Assembly: GCF_900009265.2 (NCBI RefSeq)
Contig: NZ_LR735001.1
Coordinates: 62,001 to 126,000 of the forward strand
Origin: Planktothrix paucivesiculata PCC 9631
GTDB taxonomy: Bacteria; Cyanobacteriota; Cyanobacteriia; Cyanobacteriales; Microcoleaceae
Direction: 5' to 3'
DNA length: 64,000 nt
The stretch's first letter is position 1, and every line of letters begins with the position of its first letter. Position numbers and translations under genes: made by a program. This document shows positions 44,704-54,020 of the stretch, one piece after another. A model generated the notes under the pieces. The model was given only the letters and a program-made list of their open reading frames with translations, was not told where the DNA came from and searched no databases.

Positions 44704-46122
44704 ATGTCTGTTGCTGACTCCGGGCCATATAAAAGTCGATTCTTTAATTTTATCTCTGAGGCGACGCAGAAATTTACCGATGAGGGAAGTCGCAGTTGGC
44801 GCTATTTTAAGTTCGCCACCGATATCGCCCTGCAAACAGCACTATACCCAGTTTATTTTATCCTGCAAACCGTTCGAGTCACTACCCAAAAATTAGGGAC
44901 GGCGATTAAACAACATTTACCTCAACTCAATTCTGAGGTCAAGTCCCAACCTCCTAATGTTGATACTCCGATTATTCATATTCTAAATACCGTTACCACC
45001 GAAACCCCATCTCTATTAGAAAATTCGATAACTTCTCAACCCGCAGTAGGAGAAATTCAAGGGGTAGCTAGTCAAATTGATTCCCAAACCCTAGTATTAG
45101 TTCAAAAAGATAATCAAATTTTAGATAGTCTCACCGTTGAACAACAATATCAACTTCAACAACAGATTAGTTTAGAAGTCGCAGAATATCGCTATTGTTA
45201 TCGAAATTTAGCACAACATCCCAAACCCTTTCAACCACAGTTACAACCTTTTAGCCATCCTATCAATGTTGTATTGCCGATTCGAGGATTTTGGCAAGTC
45301 TTATGTTGGGTACAAACCAGTCCCGTCGCCGTAAAAATTAATTGTTTTGGGGAGTCTAATTTTGTTGAGTCGGTTTCTTTCCCCCAACCTTCCCCTACTT
45401 TTATTCATACCCTAGATTCGGCGATCGCGCAAGTCGAAGATTATTCTATTATTCCCATCTCCCAAGCTACCCATAGCTTAGTCCAACAGAGTCAAACCCT
45501 GGGAAAAACCGTTATTCACACTTGGCAACATCCCCATTTATCCGTCAAATCAGCATCTTCCTTAGAAACGGGTTTTGATCAATATTTTTATCAAGTTCAG
45601 TCCTTGATTTTTGCCGCGATAGATTATTTCTTCAAAGACCATCAGCAGACTATTAATTCTGAGGATATCCCCGAACAATTTCCTGGGGTAATTTCAACTT
45701 TAACTACTGCTTCCTTAGAATATCCTGAGTTAACCATTGATGCTCGGACAAATAATATCTTATCCAAACTCAAAAAACCGAAAACCCAGAATAACCCTAT
45801 TGAAAATAATCGGATTTTTCAAAATCTTCAAGATTCTTTAAACCGCTTCCCCCCAAAAACCACCCGAGAAAATATCGGTTTAATTTCCGCAACTGCCCCG
45901 ACATCCTTGACAAAAACACCAACTCGTGTTAAGGACTCCGATCAAATTTCCCCTAATCCATCTTCCCCTACCTGCGAACCCGACTGGCTAGAAGCCCAGG
46001 TGACATCAACTGGATATATTAAACATCCTCTGGAGAAGATTTTAGGATGGTTAGATCAGGTTATGGTTAAAGTGGAGGAGGCGATCGCGAAAACCTGGTA
46101 TTGGTTTACCCATTATGAGTAA
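44704..46122 (+). CDS. Conserved cyanobacterial protein of unknown function
   Basis: A 472-residue protein. The N-terminal 75 residues (SRFFNFISEATQKFTDEGSRSWRYFKFATDIALQTALYPVYF) include one apolar stretch, possibly a membrane or thylakoid association. A central alpha/beta section, GFWQVLCWVQTSPVAVKINCF, is followed by a long low-complexity Pro/Ser/Thr linker and a C-terminal helix, LEKILGWLDQVMVKVEEAIAKTWYWFTHYE, which I have seen in cyanobacterial proteins without assigned role. It shares a 49-bp divergent promoter space with the alpha-mannosidase. A tandem repeat starts 5 bp after its stop. Confidence 0.6.
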   Translation: MSVADSGPYKSRFFNFISEATQKFTDEGSRSWRYFKFATDIALQTALYPVYFILQTVRVTTQKLGTAIKQHLPQLNSEVKSQPPNVDTPIIHILNTVTTETPSLLENSITSQPAVGEIQGVASQIDSQTLVLVQKDNQILDSLTVEQQYQLQQQISLEVAEYRYCYRNLAQHPKPFQPQLQPFSHPINVVLPIRGFWQVLCWVQTSPVAVKINCFGESNFVESVSFPQPSPTFIHTLDSAIAQVEDYSIIPISQATHSLVQQSQTLGKTVIHTWQHPHLSVKSASSLETGFDQYFYQVQSLIFAAIDYFFKDHQQTINSEDIPEQFPGVISTLTTASLEYPELTIDARTNNILSKLKKPKTQNNPIENNRIFQNLQDSLNRFPPKTTRENIGLISATAPTSLTKTPTRVKDSDQISPNPSSPTCEPDWLEAQVTSTGYIKHPLEKILGWLDQVMVKVEEAIAKTWYWFTHYE

Positions 46123-46126
46123 GGGG

Positions 46127-46182
46127 GAATTACGAATTACGAATTACGAATTACGAATTACGAATTACGAATTACGAATTAC
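46127..46182. repeat. Heptamer tandem repeat (GAATTAC)8
   Basis: Eight perfect GAATTAC units starting 5 bp after the preceding stop codon, the longest array of this unit in the window. The 46183-46420 stretch that follows holds no gene; psbI's upstream region must be in it. Confidence 0.9.
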
Positions 46183-46420
46183 GATGGGGAATGGGTAATG
46201 TACCGTAGTTGTTCCAGCCGTTCTGGCAAGTGCTAGATCCAAAAATGACCCTATAGGCGCGCACAGACCACCCATCCTAATAATAACACAAAATCAATTC
46301 CTGTCAAGGGGGTAGAAAAAGAATCCTTAAAGCAAAGGATATTTTAGGATATGATGGTAAAGTTGTGCCTCCGGCATAGCAGCTATAAATAGACTCTTAC
46401 AGCCTCGGAGAAATTCACAA

Positions 46421-46537
46421 ATGCTGACCCTGAAAATCGTAGTTAATATCGTCGTTTTGTTCTTCTTTAGTTTATTTGTGTTTGGTTTCCTGTCCAATGA
46501 CCCCGCCCGGAACCCCAAACGCAGAGACTTAGAATAA
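46421..46537 (+). CDS. psbI: Photosystem II reaction centre protein I
   Basis: A 38-residue single-helix membrane protein of the PSII core, next to D1 and CP43. It starts [20 protein letters not shown] and continues [18 protein letters not shown], which matches PsbI (MLTLKI start, FGFLSxDPxRNP motif, charged stromal tail). It stabilises early D1 assembly. The ATG is at 46421, with GGAG about 10 bp upstream. Confidence 0.93.
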   Translation: MLTLKIVVNIVVLFFFSLFVFGFLSNDPARNPKRRDLE

Positions 46538-46746
46538 AGCAGCATGGAAGTTGTCTCAACAGAAGTTGGGGCATGAACATCAAAACCAGATGCCGACAAC
46601 CTCTGTGAACAAAATCCCTGATATGATAAAAGCTTGGAGTGTCATTAGTGATCATCCCTACCAGTTGATAACTAATGACATTGTTTTTGCCTATTCCTTC
46701 AAGGGGTTGAGTTCTGGCTATTCTGTGAAGTTCCGTTACAGCAAGT

Positions 46747-48939
46747 ATGCCCTACCCGCCACTACCGCCTGAACCGCCCCCCATTATTCGTCGCCTTCCC
46801 CAACCCGAGACTACTGAAACGGGGAAAATGGGATTAGCACCACAAATATCTTCCCGGGTCAAAACCCAAAGCACCATCAGCTATCCTTTACCTGAAGAGC
46901 AGATTCACCCAACCCGACCCCTATCCGCAGAAATGTTAGGGTCTGTCCTCACTTTAGAAACCCCCCCACCCTTAACCGATGATCAATATCGGTTCCATTC
47001 CTCCTTTTCGTTTACCGATACCGATGATTCCTGTCCGAGTCCTTGTAACGCCATCGTTGTCACACCCCCCAAGACCCCAACCCCAGAATCCACCGTTATC
47101 CCCGTTCCCACTCCCGCAGATATTGTAGAAATCACCGCCGATCGGCAAGAATACGATCAACAAAGGCAAATCGTCATTGCCCAAGGCAACGTGATAGTGC
47201 GGTTTCGCCAGTCCCTAATTGACGCGGATCAGGCCCAAGTTAACCTGAGTACCCGTCAAGTGATTGCCCAAGGAAATGTGGCCCTAACCCGGGGAAATCA
47301 GGTGATTCGGGGCGATCGCATGGATTATAACTTCGTACAAAGTACCGGGTCAGTTTACCAAGCCAACGGCGTTGTTTATACCCCTTCATCTGCCACGGAT
47401 TTAAGCGTAGTTGACCCCCTAACTCCCGGCGTTACCCCCCTTCTAAGCGCCCCGATCAGCGATCGGATTACCGCTGCCCAACCCTTAGCCAAAGTCAAAG
47501 CCGATGGGGGATTGAACGCCAGCGTCTCCGCCGGAGGAGGGGACTCCTTTGGGGTACAAGGGAGCGTCAACCGTCTCAGATTTGCCGCCGAACGGATTGA
47601 TCTGTTTGGGGATGGGGGATGGGAAGCCCAACAGGTGAGAATTACCAACGATCCCTTTTCCCCCCCGGAACTCGAATTAAGGGCCGATACCGCCCGATTT
47701 ACCAGGGTTTCTCCCCTGCGGGATGAACTGATTACCACCAGATCCCGGCTGGTGCTGGATCAATCCTTTAACCTGCCTCTATTTCGAGAACGCACGGTTA
47801 TTGATCGCACAGAAAAAGAACCCCTACCCTTTTCCATTGGTTATGATCTCAGGGATTTTGGGGGATATTATATCCAAGGCAATCTTCCCTCCGTTCCCCT
47901 GGGCCCATTAACATTGCGAGTCGCCCCCCGATTGTTACTGCAACGGGCGTTTCAAGAGAACGTCGCCCCCTTCGATCCCAAAGCCTTGGGGTTAGAAGCC
48001 CAATTATCCGGGTCAATTACCCCCACAACAGAATTAAGAGGATTTTTATCCATAAATACCTTAGAAAATTTCCCCGATCTGAATGAAGAGGCCCTCCGTA
48101 GTAGTCTGCGTGTGCGTCAACAATTGGGGGCGGGGTTTGCCCTGAATGGGGAATATAGTTACCGCAACCGTCTGTTTAATGGAACTTTAGGATATCGTAC
48201 CGTCTGGAGTAGTTTAGGGGCGGTGCTGACTTCTCCTAAGATTGCTTTAAACGACCAAGGGGCGACCTTTAGCTTTCAAACCTCCTATCAATCGGTGACG
48301 GCCGATAGCGACAGCCTGGAATTACTCAAACCGACCCGTGTGAATGATCGAGTCACCTTAGATCGTTATGAAGCCTTGGGAACTTTAATTTATCCCGTTT
48401 TATTATGGCGGGGGGAAGGCTTACCCGCAACGGCTACGGAAGGTTTACGGTATACGCCTCGACCCGTGATTCCCTTCGTGCAATTAGCCTTTATTGCCCG
48501 AGGAGTCACCACCCAATATAGTCAGGATTATTCCCAATCCTATCTGAGTACCTCCGTCGGAGTGCAAGGACAATTAGGTCATTTTTCTAAAGACTTTTTA
48601 GACTATACGGGATTTAGCCTTTTTTATACTCAAGTGGTATTAGATGGACAATCGCCCTTTTTGTTTGATCGTTTAGTCGATCAACGGGTATTAAGTATGG
48701 GATTAGTGCAGCAACTTTATGGGGGGTTAAGGGCTGGGATTGAATCGGCGGTTAATTTAGATAATGGTTTATCATTAAATAATGAATTAACCTTAGAATA
48801 TAGTCGCCGTACCTATGGGCTGATTCTGAGGATTAATCCGGTGCGTCGAATTGGGAGTATTAATCTGAGGATTAGTGATTTTAACTGGATCGGAACCCCA
48901 GACCCCTATTTTGGTTCTACTCCTGAAATAGAAAATTAG
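46747..48939 (+). CDS. LptD/OstA-like outer-membrane protein (DUF3769)
   Basis: A 730-residue protein. A Pro-rich N-terminus is followed at about 125-215 by an OstA/LptA-like beta module (ITADRQEYDQQRQIVIAQGNVIVRF...QVIAQGNVALTRGNQVIRGDRMDYNF). From about 270 to the end there is the DUF3769 region with alternating strands ending in an aromatic, typical of a beta-barrel (LILRINPVRRIGSINLRIS). This is the cyanobacterial counterpart of LptD, which inserts LPS into the outer membrane. No clear N-terminal signal peptide is seen, which is odd for an outer-membrane protein; the true start may lie upstream or differ. The gene is more G/C-rich than its surroundings. Confidence 0.78.
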   Translation: MPYPPLPPEPPPIIRRLPQPETTETGKMGLAPQISSRVKTQSTISYPLPEEQIHPTRPLSAEMLGSVLTLETPPPLTDDQYRFHSSFSFTDTDDSCPSPCNAIVVTPPKTPTPESTVIPVPTPADIVEITADRQEYDQQRQIVIAQGNVIVRFRQSLIDADQAQVNLSTRQVIAQGNVALTRGNQVIRGDRMDYNFVQSTGSVYQANGVVYTPSSATDLSVVDPLTPGVTPLLSAPISDRITAAQPLAKVKADGGLNASVSAGGGDSFGVQGSVNRLRFAAERIDLFGDGGWEAQQVRITNDPFSPPELELRADTARFTRVSPLRDELITTRSRLVLDQSFNLPLFRERTVIDRTEKEPLPFSIGYDLRDFGGYYIQGNLPSVPLGPLTLRVAPRLLLQRAFQENVAPFDPKALGLEAQLSGSITPTTELRGFLSINTLENFPDLNEEALRSSLRVRQQLGAGFALNGEYSYRNRLFNGTLGYRTVWSSLGAVLTSPKIALNDQGATFSFQTSYQSVTADSDSLELLKPTRVNDRVTLDRYEALGTLIYPVLLWRGEGLPATATEGLRYTPRPVIPFVQLAFIARGVTTQYSQDYSQSYLSTSVGVQGQLGHFSKDFLDYTGFSLFYTQVVLDGQSPFLFDRLVDQRVLSMGLVQQLYGGLRAGIESAVNLDNGLSLNNELTLEYSRRTYGLILRINPVRRIGSINLRISDFNWIGTPDPYFGSTPEIEN

Positions 48940-48971
48940 GGTATAAAGTTTATAATCATAAGACCCAGGAG

Positions 48972-49535
48972 GTGATTTTTCTGTTTGCTGTAGAATTTCC
49001 TTTTAGCGAGGAAGAACCCCGTAAATATCTGGCAGCAGCGCCGATAGAAGATCCTTGGAGCCTTTCTAGTTCGGTCAAACCCTCGGATTTGCTGAAATAT
49101 TATGGTTTTGAATTAGCAGACCAGACCCCGGAACAAATTATTGAGCGCTGGGAAAAACACTATGATCCAGATTGGTTTTTACCCGCTATTTTAGAATCTT
49201 TATATCAGGGACGCTATAAAGCGATTTCTGTGGAACATATTTTAATATCTTGGCAACGGCGAGGAAAAAAAGTATCTCATTTTACTTCAGACTTTGAGCG
49301 TTTAATTTGTCATCGGTTTCCCAAAAATTTATTATTAGAAAGTCAAAATAAAAATATATCATCAATAACAGAGCCAATCCTTAAATCTTCAGAAAGTCAG
49401 GAATTAGACCCTGATGAAATCAAAAAATTATCCCTAAAACACCCTAATTTTCACCAGAAGTTAAAGGGATTTATGGGGGATACAGAAAAAGAAAAAGCTA
49501 AACCTCAATCTCGTTCAATTAATCCGAAGCCGTGA
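48972..49535 (+). CDS. Conserved hypothetical protein, start codon uncertain
   Basis: About 187 residues, not assigned to a known family. Visible features are FPFSEEEPRKYLAAAP near the start, a helical core (ADQTPEQIIERWEKHYDPDWFLPAILESLYQGRYKAISVEHI), and a charged C-terminal linker. No ATG exists near the start. The GTG at 48972 lies inside AGGAGGTGAT (48967-48976), a ten-base match to the 16S anti-Shine-Dalgarno; CTG at 48981 has the right spacing (8 bp), so initiation at a non-standard codon is possible. Its last 17 bp overlap the convergent FmdB-like gene. Confidence 0.6.
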   Translation: MIFLFAVEFPFSEEEPRKYLAAAPIEDPWSLSSSVKPSDLLKYYGFELADQTPEQIIERWEKHYDPDWFLPAILESLYQGRYKAISVEHILISWQRRGKKVSHFTSDFERLICHRFPKNLLLESQNKNISSITEPILKSSESQELDPDEIKKLSLKHPNFHQKLKGFMGDTEKEKAKPQSRSINPKP

Positions 49536-49788
49536 CATTTTCATAAACTCCCTGATCTCGTTTGACCAACTTGGTAAACCCGGCATTTTTGTAATCAGCG
49601 TTGGAAGTGGGAATTGATAACATGGGAGCACTCAGTACCCGACGAACCGGGGCATCTTTGGGGGTACTTCCCGGGTCACACTTAGCCAACTGACATACCT
49701 CACCCCAGGTGGTAATCTCTTGGGTATAGGAGTGCATCACTTCCAGGGTTTGGTTATTGCTGGGACAAAAATAATCGTAAATTGGCAT
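49519..49788 (-). CDS. FmdB-like zinc-ribbon family protein
   Basis: An 89-residue protein that begins MPIYDYFCPSNNQTLEVMH, the FmdB/CxxC_CXXC_SSSS pattern (PxYdY-C-x...), with later cysteines at VCQLAKCDPG and the APVRRVLSAP segment typical of this family. Only three cysteines are clear, so the zinc site may be degenerate. Function unknown; such proteins are common single genes in cyanobacteria. Confidence 0.65.
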   Translation of the reverse strand: MPIYDYFCPSNNQTLEVMHSYTQEITTWGEVCQLAKCDPGSTPKDAPVRRVLSAPMLSIPTSNADYKNAGFTKLVKRDQGVYENVTASD

Positions 49789-50128
49789 AGCAAAGTCTTG
49801 GATTTGAATAACGACAAATTGGTGTCACCCCAATTATGGATAATTTTATCCAAAGTTTTAGGAAATGGGAAGGGGAAAGAAAACCCGATACAATTTTGCC
49901 AAAATCGGGGATAATACAAAAGTTGAGGTGATAATTTTGGGTCATTGATTCAACGGGATGCTATTCTTGACCATCCCAGGTAAAACCAGAGACAACTATT
50001 TTCAGAGTAATCAATTGGAGGAAAAACACAATTCAAACCGAGCTTGGATTTCAATAAATTTCTAAATTAACTGCGCTGAGTAAGTGTTAAAAAAACTGTC
50101 AAATATAGCTGTAAATGAGGACAAATCC
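49789..50128. other. Intergenic region, no gene seen
   Basis: About 340 bp between divergent genes. A hairpin CCCGAT/ATCGGG (49884-49889 with 49904-49909, 14-base loop) lies in it. A frame open from GTG at 50084 merges into the next gene; its first 15 residues are not used in my call. Confidence 0.5.
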
Positions 50129-50725
50129 ATGAGTGATTTTAAACCAACTCCCGAAACCAATATGACAACCAATCAACTTTTAGATCGCTATCAACTCCAT
50201 GATGCTAATACCCTAAAAACTTGGGCAAGTTTGCATGGCATTTCCCAACAAAATGATCTGTTTGCTCCGGCGGAAGTTGACTTAATTGATCATGTGCATC
50301 ATCATATTTATAATTTGGGGATGACCGTTGACGAATATCAAAATTTCTTAAATCATCGCCTCAATCGAGTGCAAGCAACGGTAGAAGTTCAACCACCTAT
50401 TATTGATCGAAATCCCGTTTCTGATCCGATCACAACCGACGCTTCCCAAGCCGTAGAATCTTTGATGGAGCAGTATTCGGAAGCGATTGAATTCATGGGA
50501 GAAAGAATTGCCGATCATTTCATTGATGAATTAGATTTATCCGTCATGCGTCATCTGGCGAAAAAAGTAAAAGAACGTCAATTGTTAAATGGTCAAGTCC
50601 CTAAACCCAATCGTTTTTTAAGAACCATTCAAGCGGTATTAAAACCGAAGAACAGTCCTTTATTAACCTCTCCTTCCCCCGAAGAAAGCACTGTTCAAAT
50701 GGAGAGTAATCACCGTTTAGGTTAA
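50129..50725 (+). CDS. Hypothetical protein, cyanobacterial
   Basis: A 198-residue protein from the ATG at 50129, with GAGG 9 bp upstream. Its N-terminal half, TTNQLLDRYQLHDANTLKTWASLHGI, looks like a small helix-turn-helix-type or DNA/protein-binding helical module, and LIDHVHHHIYNLGMTVDEYQNFL follows. The middle contains MEQYSEAIEFMGERIADHFIDELD, and a basic C-terminus ends the protein. No family recognised. It lies 83 bp before the TPR-methyltransferase gene in the same direction. Confidence 0.5.
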   Translation: MSDFKPTPETNMTTNQLLDRYQLHDANTLKTWASLHGISQQNDLFAPAEVDLIDHVHHHIYNLGMTVDEYQNFLNHRLNRVQATVEVQPPIIDRNPVSDPITTDASQAVESLMEQYSEAIEFMGERIADHFIDELDLSVMRHLAKKVKERQLLNGQVPKPNRFLRTIQAVLKPKNSPLLTSPSPEESTVQMESNHRLG

Positions 50726-50808
50726 TTTAAAAATAGATAGGGTTTACGGTTGAGGCTTAATCTTTTTACCTTAACCGAAACCCTCACCCCTTGACTACAA
50801 ATTACCCC

Positions 50809-52410
50809 ATGGACTCATCTTTAAATCCCAAGACTTTTGTTAAATATTTATATCAACAGGCTAATTATCATTTAGTCCATCAACAGGTTGATCAAGCTCT
50901 TTCTATTTGTTTGGTAGCTCTTAATTTAGATCCAGACTACGCGCCCATTTCTAAAACCTTAGGGTTAATTTGGCAAGTTCAAGAGGATTTTGAACAGGCG
51001 GAATTTTGGTATCAAAAAGCCCTGAAACTACAGCCGAATTATGCAGAAGTCTATGGGAATTTAGGAGATATTTATAGTCAAAAACAAGACGGGGAAACGG
51101 CAATTTTTAATTATCGAAAGGCGATAGAATGTAATCCTAATTTGGCGGTAATTTATCAAAACTTAGCCAAGGTGTTGATCGAAATTGATCAACAGGATGA
51201 AGGAGAAGAACTCTGGTACAAAGCCTTACATTTAGAACCCAGTTTAGGGACATTTGCTGATTATTTAACCTTGGGAAATAGACTTTTTCAAAAACGGAAA
51301 ATTAATCCCGCAATTTTTTGTTATCAAAATGCAATTCAGGCTAACCCAAATGGGTATGAACCCTATCATAATTTAGGAGAGGTTTATCTTCAACTCCAAC
51401 AGTGGGAGAATGCCGCCCAAGCCTATAGTCAAGCTATTGAAAGGAATGCTCAAGGGTTGACTTCCTATATGGGTTTGGGGAATGCTTATAAACAATTAAG
51501 AAAATGGGAAAATGCCATTCATTGTTATCAGCGAGTGATCGAATTAAATCCTACGGCCTATTTGCCCCATTTTCAAATTGCAGAAATTAAGTTTAAATTA
51601 CAACAATGGGATGAGGCGATCGCCCATTATCAAAATGCCCTAAAAGTGGAAGATAAAAACCCATTTATCTATTTATCTTTGAGTCGAGCTTATAGTTATC
51701 AAAAACAATGGGAAGAAGCGATCGCAGCTTCTCAAAAAGCCCTCCTATTAAGTCCTGATTTACCCCATGCTCATACCCATTTAGGGAACTTTCTATCGGA
51801 AATCGGAGAGGTAGAAACCGCCATCCAAGCCCATCAAAAATCCCACTATTTAAGGGGATGGAATGCTAGTTTGGAAAAAGGGTATCGTTTTACAAAAGAT
51901 TGGTTTACCGTTAACATTCCCCACTGGGAAAAAGCCCTATCTGCTTTCGCTAATTGTCCTGAAATTCAAGGCTTAGAAATCGGTAGTTTTCAAGGGATGT
52001 CTGCTTGTTGGTTACTGGATCATATTTTAACCCATGCTACAGCAAAAATAACCTGTATTGATTTAGGATTTAAACCGGAATTTGATGGGAATATTACTAA
52101 AACGGGAGTAGCCGAAAAAGTTACTAAATTAGAAGGATATTCCCAAGAAATTTTAGCAACCCTAACTCCTAATACCTACAATTTTGTTTATATTGATGGC
52201 TGTCATTTAGCCTCGGTGGTCTTGCAGGATGCTTTGCTTTCTTGGAATTTACTTAAACCCGGAGGAATTATGATTTTTGATGATTATGAATATCGAGATC
52301 CTGACCACCCAGAAGAAGATACGGGTAAAGGAATTGATCAGTTTCTTAAAACGATATCTGAGCCCGTAAAAATTCTACATCAAGGCTATCAATTAATGAT
52401 TCAGAAATGA
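50809..52410 (+). CDS. TPR repeat protein with a C-terminal methyltransferase-like domain
   Basis: A 533-residue protein. From about 20 to 350 there are roughly nine tetratricopeptide repeats (unit pattern AxxxYxxAlxlxPxxaxxyxnLGxxy). From about 375 there is a Rossmann-like domain: IQGLEIGSFQGMSACWLLDHI, KITCIDLGF, YNFVYIDGCHLASVVLQDAL and LLKPGGIMIFDDYEYRDP, the pattern of Methyltransferase_24 enzymes. Start at the ATG at 50809, not the upstream TTG. Probably methylates a small molecule, sugar or protein recognised by the TPRs; substrate unknown. Confidence 0.78.
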   Translation: MDSSLNPKTFVKYLYQQANYHLVHQQVDQALSICLVALNLDPDYAPISKTLGLIWQVQEDFEQAEFWYQKALKLQPNYAEVYGNLGDIYSQKQDGETAIFNYRKAIECNPNLAVIYQNLAKVLIEIDQQDEGEELWYKALHLEPSLGTFADYLTLGNRLFQKRKINPAIFCYQNAIQANPNGYEPYHNLGEVYLQLQQWENAAQAYSQAIERNAQGLTSYMGLGNAYKQLRKWENAIHCYQRVIELNPTAYLPHFQIAEIKFKLQQWDEAIAHYQNALKVEDKNPFIYLSLSRAYSYQKQWEEAIAASQKALLLSPDLPHAHTHLGNFLSEIGEVETAIQAHQKSHYLRGWNASLEKGYRFTKDWFTVNIPHWEKALSAFANCPEIQGLEIGSFQGMSACWLLDHILTHATAKITCIDLGFKPEFDGNITKTGVAEKVTKLEGYSQEILATLTPNTYNFVYIDGCHLASVVLQDALLSWNLLKPGGIMIFDDYEYRDPDHPEEDTGKGIDQFLKTISEPVKILHQGYQLMIQK

Positions 52411-52553
52411 GGTGACAACCTCGTAAGCATACAAGAATGCTGTGTCCATGATAATGAAATAAAAAGATGCCATAGCCTTTCTTTTATTAATTATTGAAAA
52501 GCGCGGTCTTTTTTTATTTAATTCATAGAAAAGCGATCGCTATCCACAAATGC

Positions 52554-52940
52554 TTAGTCTACTCTGGGAATTGGGTATAAATTAAATACAGAATCTTGAC
52601 TAATAATAGAAATTTTTTCAACGATACTTTGTGCAATTAATAATCGATCAAGGGGATCTTTATAATAAAAAGGTAATTGACAAACCAAGTTTAAATGACT
52701 CAGTTTAATTTCTAGTAAATTAAAATCTTCTAGCTGGAGTTTTTCTGCTATATAGTCCTCTAATGATACCGATAAAGTTAGTTTTCCTTGACTTTGCTTA
52801 ATTGCCATCTCCCAAACACTTGCCACACTAATATATTTGATGTTGTTTATATCTTCAATTAAATTTCGCGCCGTCCCATTGAGTTTTTCATTCCCTGAGA
52901 AAAACCAAATTAGTGCATGAGTATCTAATAAAACTTGCAT
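52554..52940 (-). CDS. PIN-domain toxin (VapC, Sll0205-type)
   Basis: A 128-residue PIN-fold RNase. LLDTHALIWFFSG holds the first Asp, the VASVWEMAIKQSQGKL helix the Glu, and KDPLDRLLIAQSI the D-P-x-D-R motif; ISQDSVF carries the last Asp. This arrangement is the PIN_Sll0205 subtype. It is encoded directly after the antitoxin (stop-to-start gap of 2 bp), and together they form an intact type II module, the third PIN system in the window. Confidence 0.85.
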   Translation of the reverse strand: MQVLLDTHALIWFFSGNEKLNGTARNLIEDINNIKYISVASVWEMAIKQSQGKLTLSVSLEDYIAEKLQLEDFNLLEIKLSHLNLVCQLPFYYKDPLDRLLIAQSIVEKISIISQDSVFNLYPIPRVD

Positions 52941-52942
52941 TT

Positions 52943-53173
52943 CTAATCTTGAAATTCTTCTAAAGGATCATCAAAATCATCAGTAATAGAAATAATTCCT
53001 TTATCTGTTCCAAATAAAGCCGGACGTTGAGATTGTTTTTGCCGAAGTAAAACCAATTTCAACAAAGGTTTTTTATTTTCTGTAATAATAATTTCTTCTC
53101 CATTTATAGCTAAATCAAATAATTCTGAAATTTGGGAAATTGCCTGTGTAATTTCTATGGAAGACATAGCCAT
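52943..53173 (-). CDS. Phd/YefM-type antitoxin
   Basis: A 76-residue protein from the ATG at 53173; M3 (53167) is possible. SSIEITQAISQISELFDLAINGEEIIITENKKPLLKLVLL is the Phd/YefM DNA-binding fold (i-x-a-r...l-s-e-l-l-d...G-e-x-i-i-i-T-k-x-x-k-P-v-a-x-l). The acidic tail, ISITDDFDDPLEEFQD, should bind the toxin. It precedes the PIN toxin gene by 2 bp. Confidence 0.82.
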   Translation of the reverse strand: MAMSSIEITQAISQISELFDLAINGEEIIITENKKPLLKLVLLRQKQSQRPALFGTDKGIISITDDFDDPLEEFQD

Positions 53174-53361
53174 CTAGTGGAACGCCATTATTCACCCATT
53201 ATAGCAGAAAATTTATATTTTCTCCTCGTACTTTTTATTCTCTGGTAATATCCCGAAGCCGGAAAAAAGATGTGCTTGCTTTTTTGTTGAAGTTGCGATC
53301 GCCCAATTTGACACCTATTTTAAAAAACAATATAATTCCTTCTATCCTCTGAATTAATATT

Positions 53362-53856
53362 ATGGATATAAAACAGAGCGCATCCTTTCAAAAAAGCTCC
53401 TCTCTTTATGAACAAGACTTTTATGGATGGACACAGCAACAAGCTAAACTACTACGGGAAGGCGCATTAGATCACCTTGATATCATTAATTTGGCTGAGG
53501 AGATTCAATCTTTGGGAAAGCAACAAAAGCAAGAGTTAAAAAACCGTTTAGGAATCTTACTCGGTCATTTACTAAAGTGGGAGTTTCAACCGAATAAACG
53601 CTCTAAAAGTTGGTTTGTGACCCTGCGCGAACAACGCCGAGAGATTGGCTATTTACTAACAGAAAATCCCAGTTTAAAACCCTATCTTCCTGAAGCATTA
53701 CACAAAGGTTATCAAAGTGGCATTGACTTAGCTGTACGCGAAACCTCCCTGAATGATCAGGATTTTCCCACGGAATGTCCCTATACCCTCGACAAAGTTT
53801 TAGACACTAGCTTTTTCCCTGGAGAACCTTCTGATCACTTTCAGAATCAGAAATAG
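53362..53856 (+). CDS. DUF29 family protein
   Basis: A 164-residue protein with the DUF29 pattern: YEQDFYGWTQQQAKLLREGAL..LDIINLAEEIQSLGKQQKQELKNRLGILLGHLLKWEFQP, then W..T...QR..I..LL..NPSL. DUF29 proteins occur in many copies in cyanobacteria, without an established function, often beside mobile or TA genes as here. Full length. Confidence 0.82.
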   Translation: MDIKQSASFQKSSSLYEQDFYGWTQQQAKLLREGALDHLDIINLAEEIQSLGKQQKQELKNRLGILLGHLLKWEFQPNKRSKSWFVTLREQRREIGYLLTENPSLKPYLPEALHKGYQSGIDLAVRETSLNDQDFPTECPYTLDKVLDTSFFPGEPSDHFQNQK

Positions 53857-53873
53857 ATCCGAAAGATAGTTTA

Positions 53874-53888
53874 ATAAACCGGGTTTCT
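53874..53888. repeat. AGAAACC palindrome copy
   Basis: ATAAACCGGGTTTCT, 17 bp after the DUF29 stop. Same family as at 6733 and 33183. Confidence 0.55.
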
Positions 53889-54020
53889 GTCATCACTTTT
53901 GCTCAATCATAGTGTGAGTAATTGTGGGCATTTTTGCTCGGAATAGGAGTAAACTAATTTAGACTCATAATATAATTTTAGCTGAAATCTATAGCAATAA
54001 GCAGGTTATTGTTAACAACT

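Noticed and set aside
46551-46772. Possible 73-aa gene between psbI and the LptD-like gene
   Set aside because: Starts at a non-ATG, overlaps the next gene and has no family pattern.
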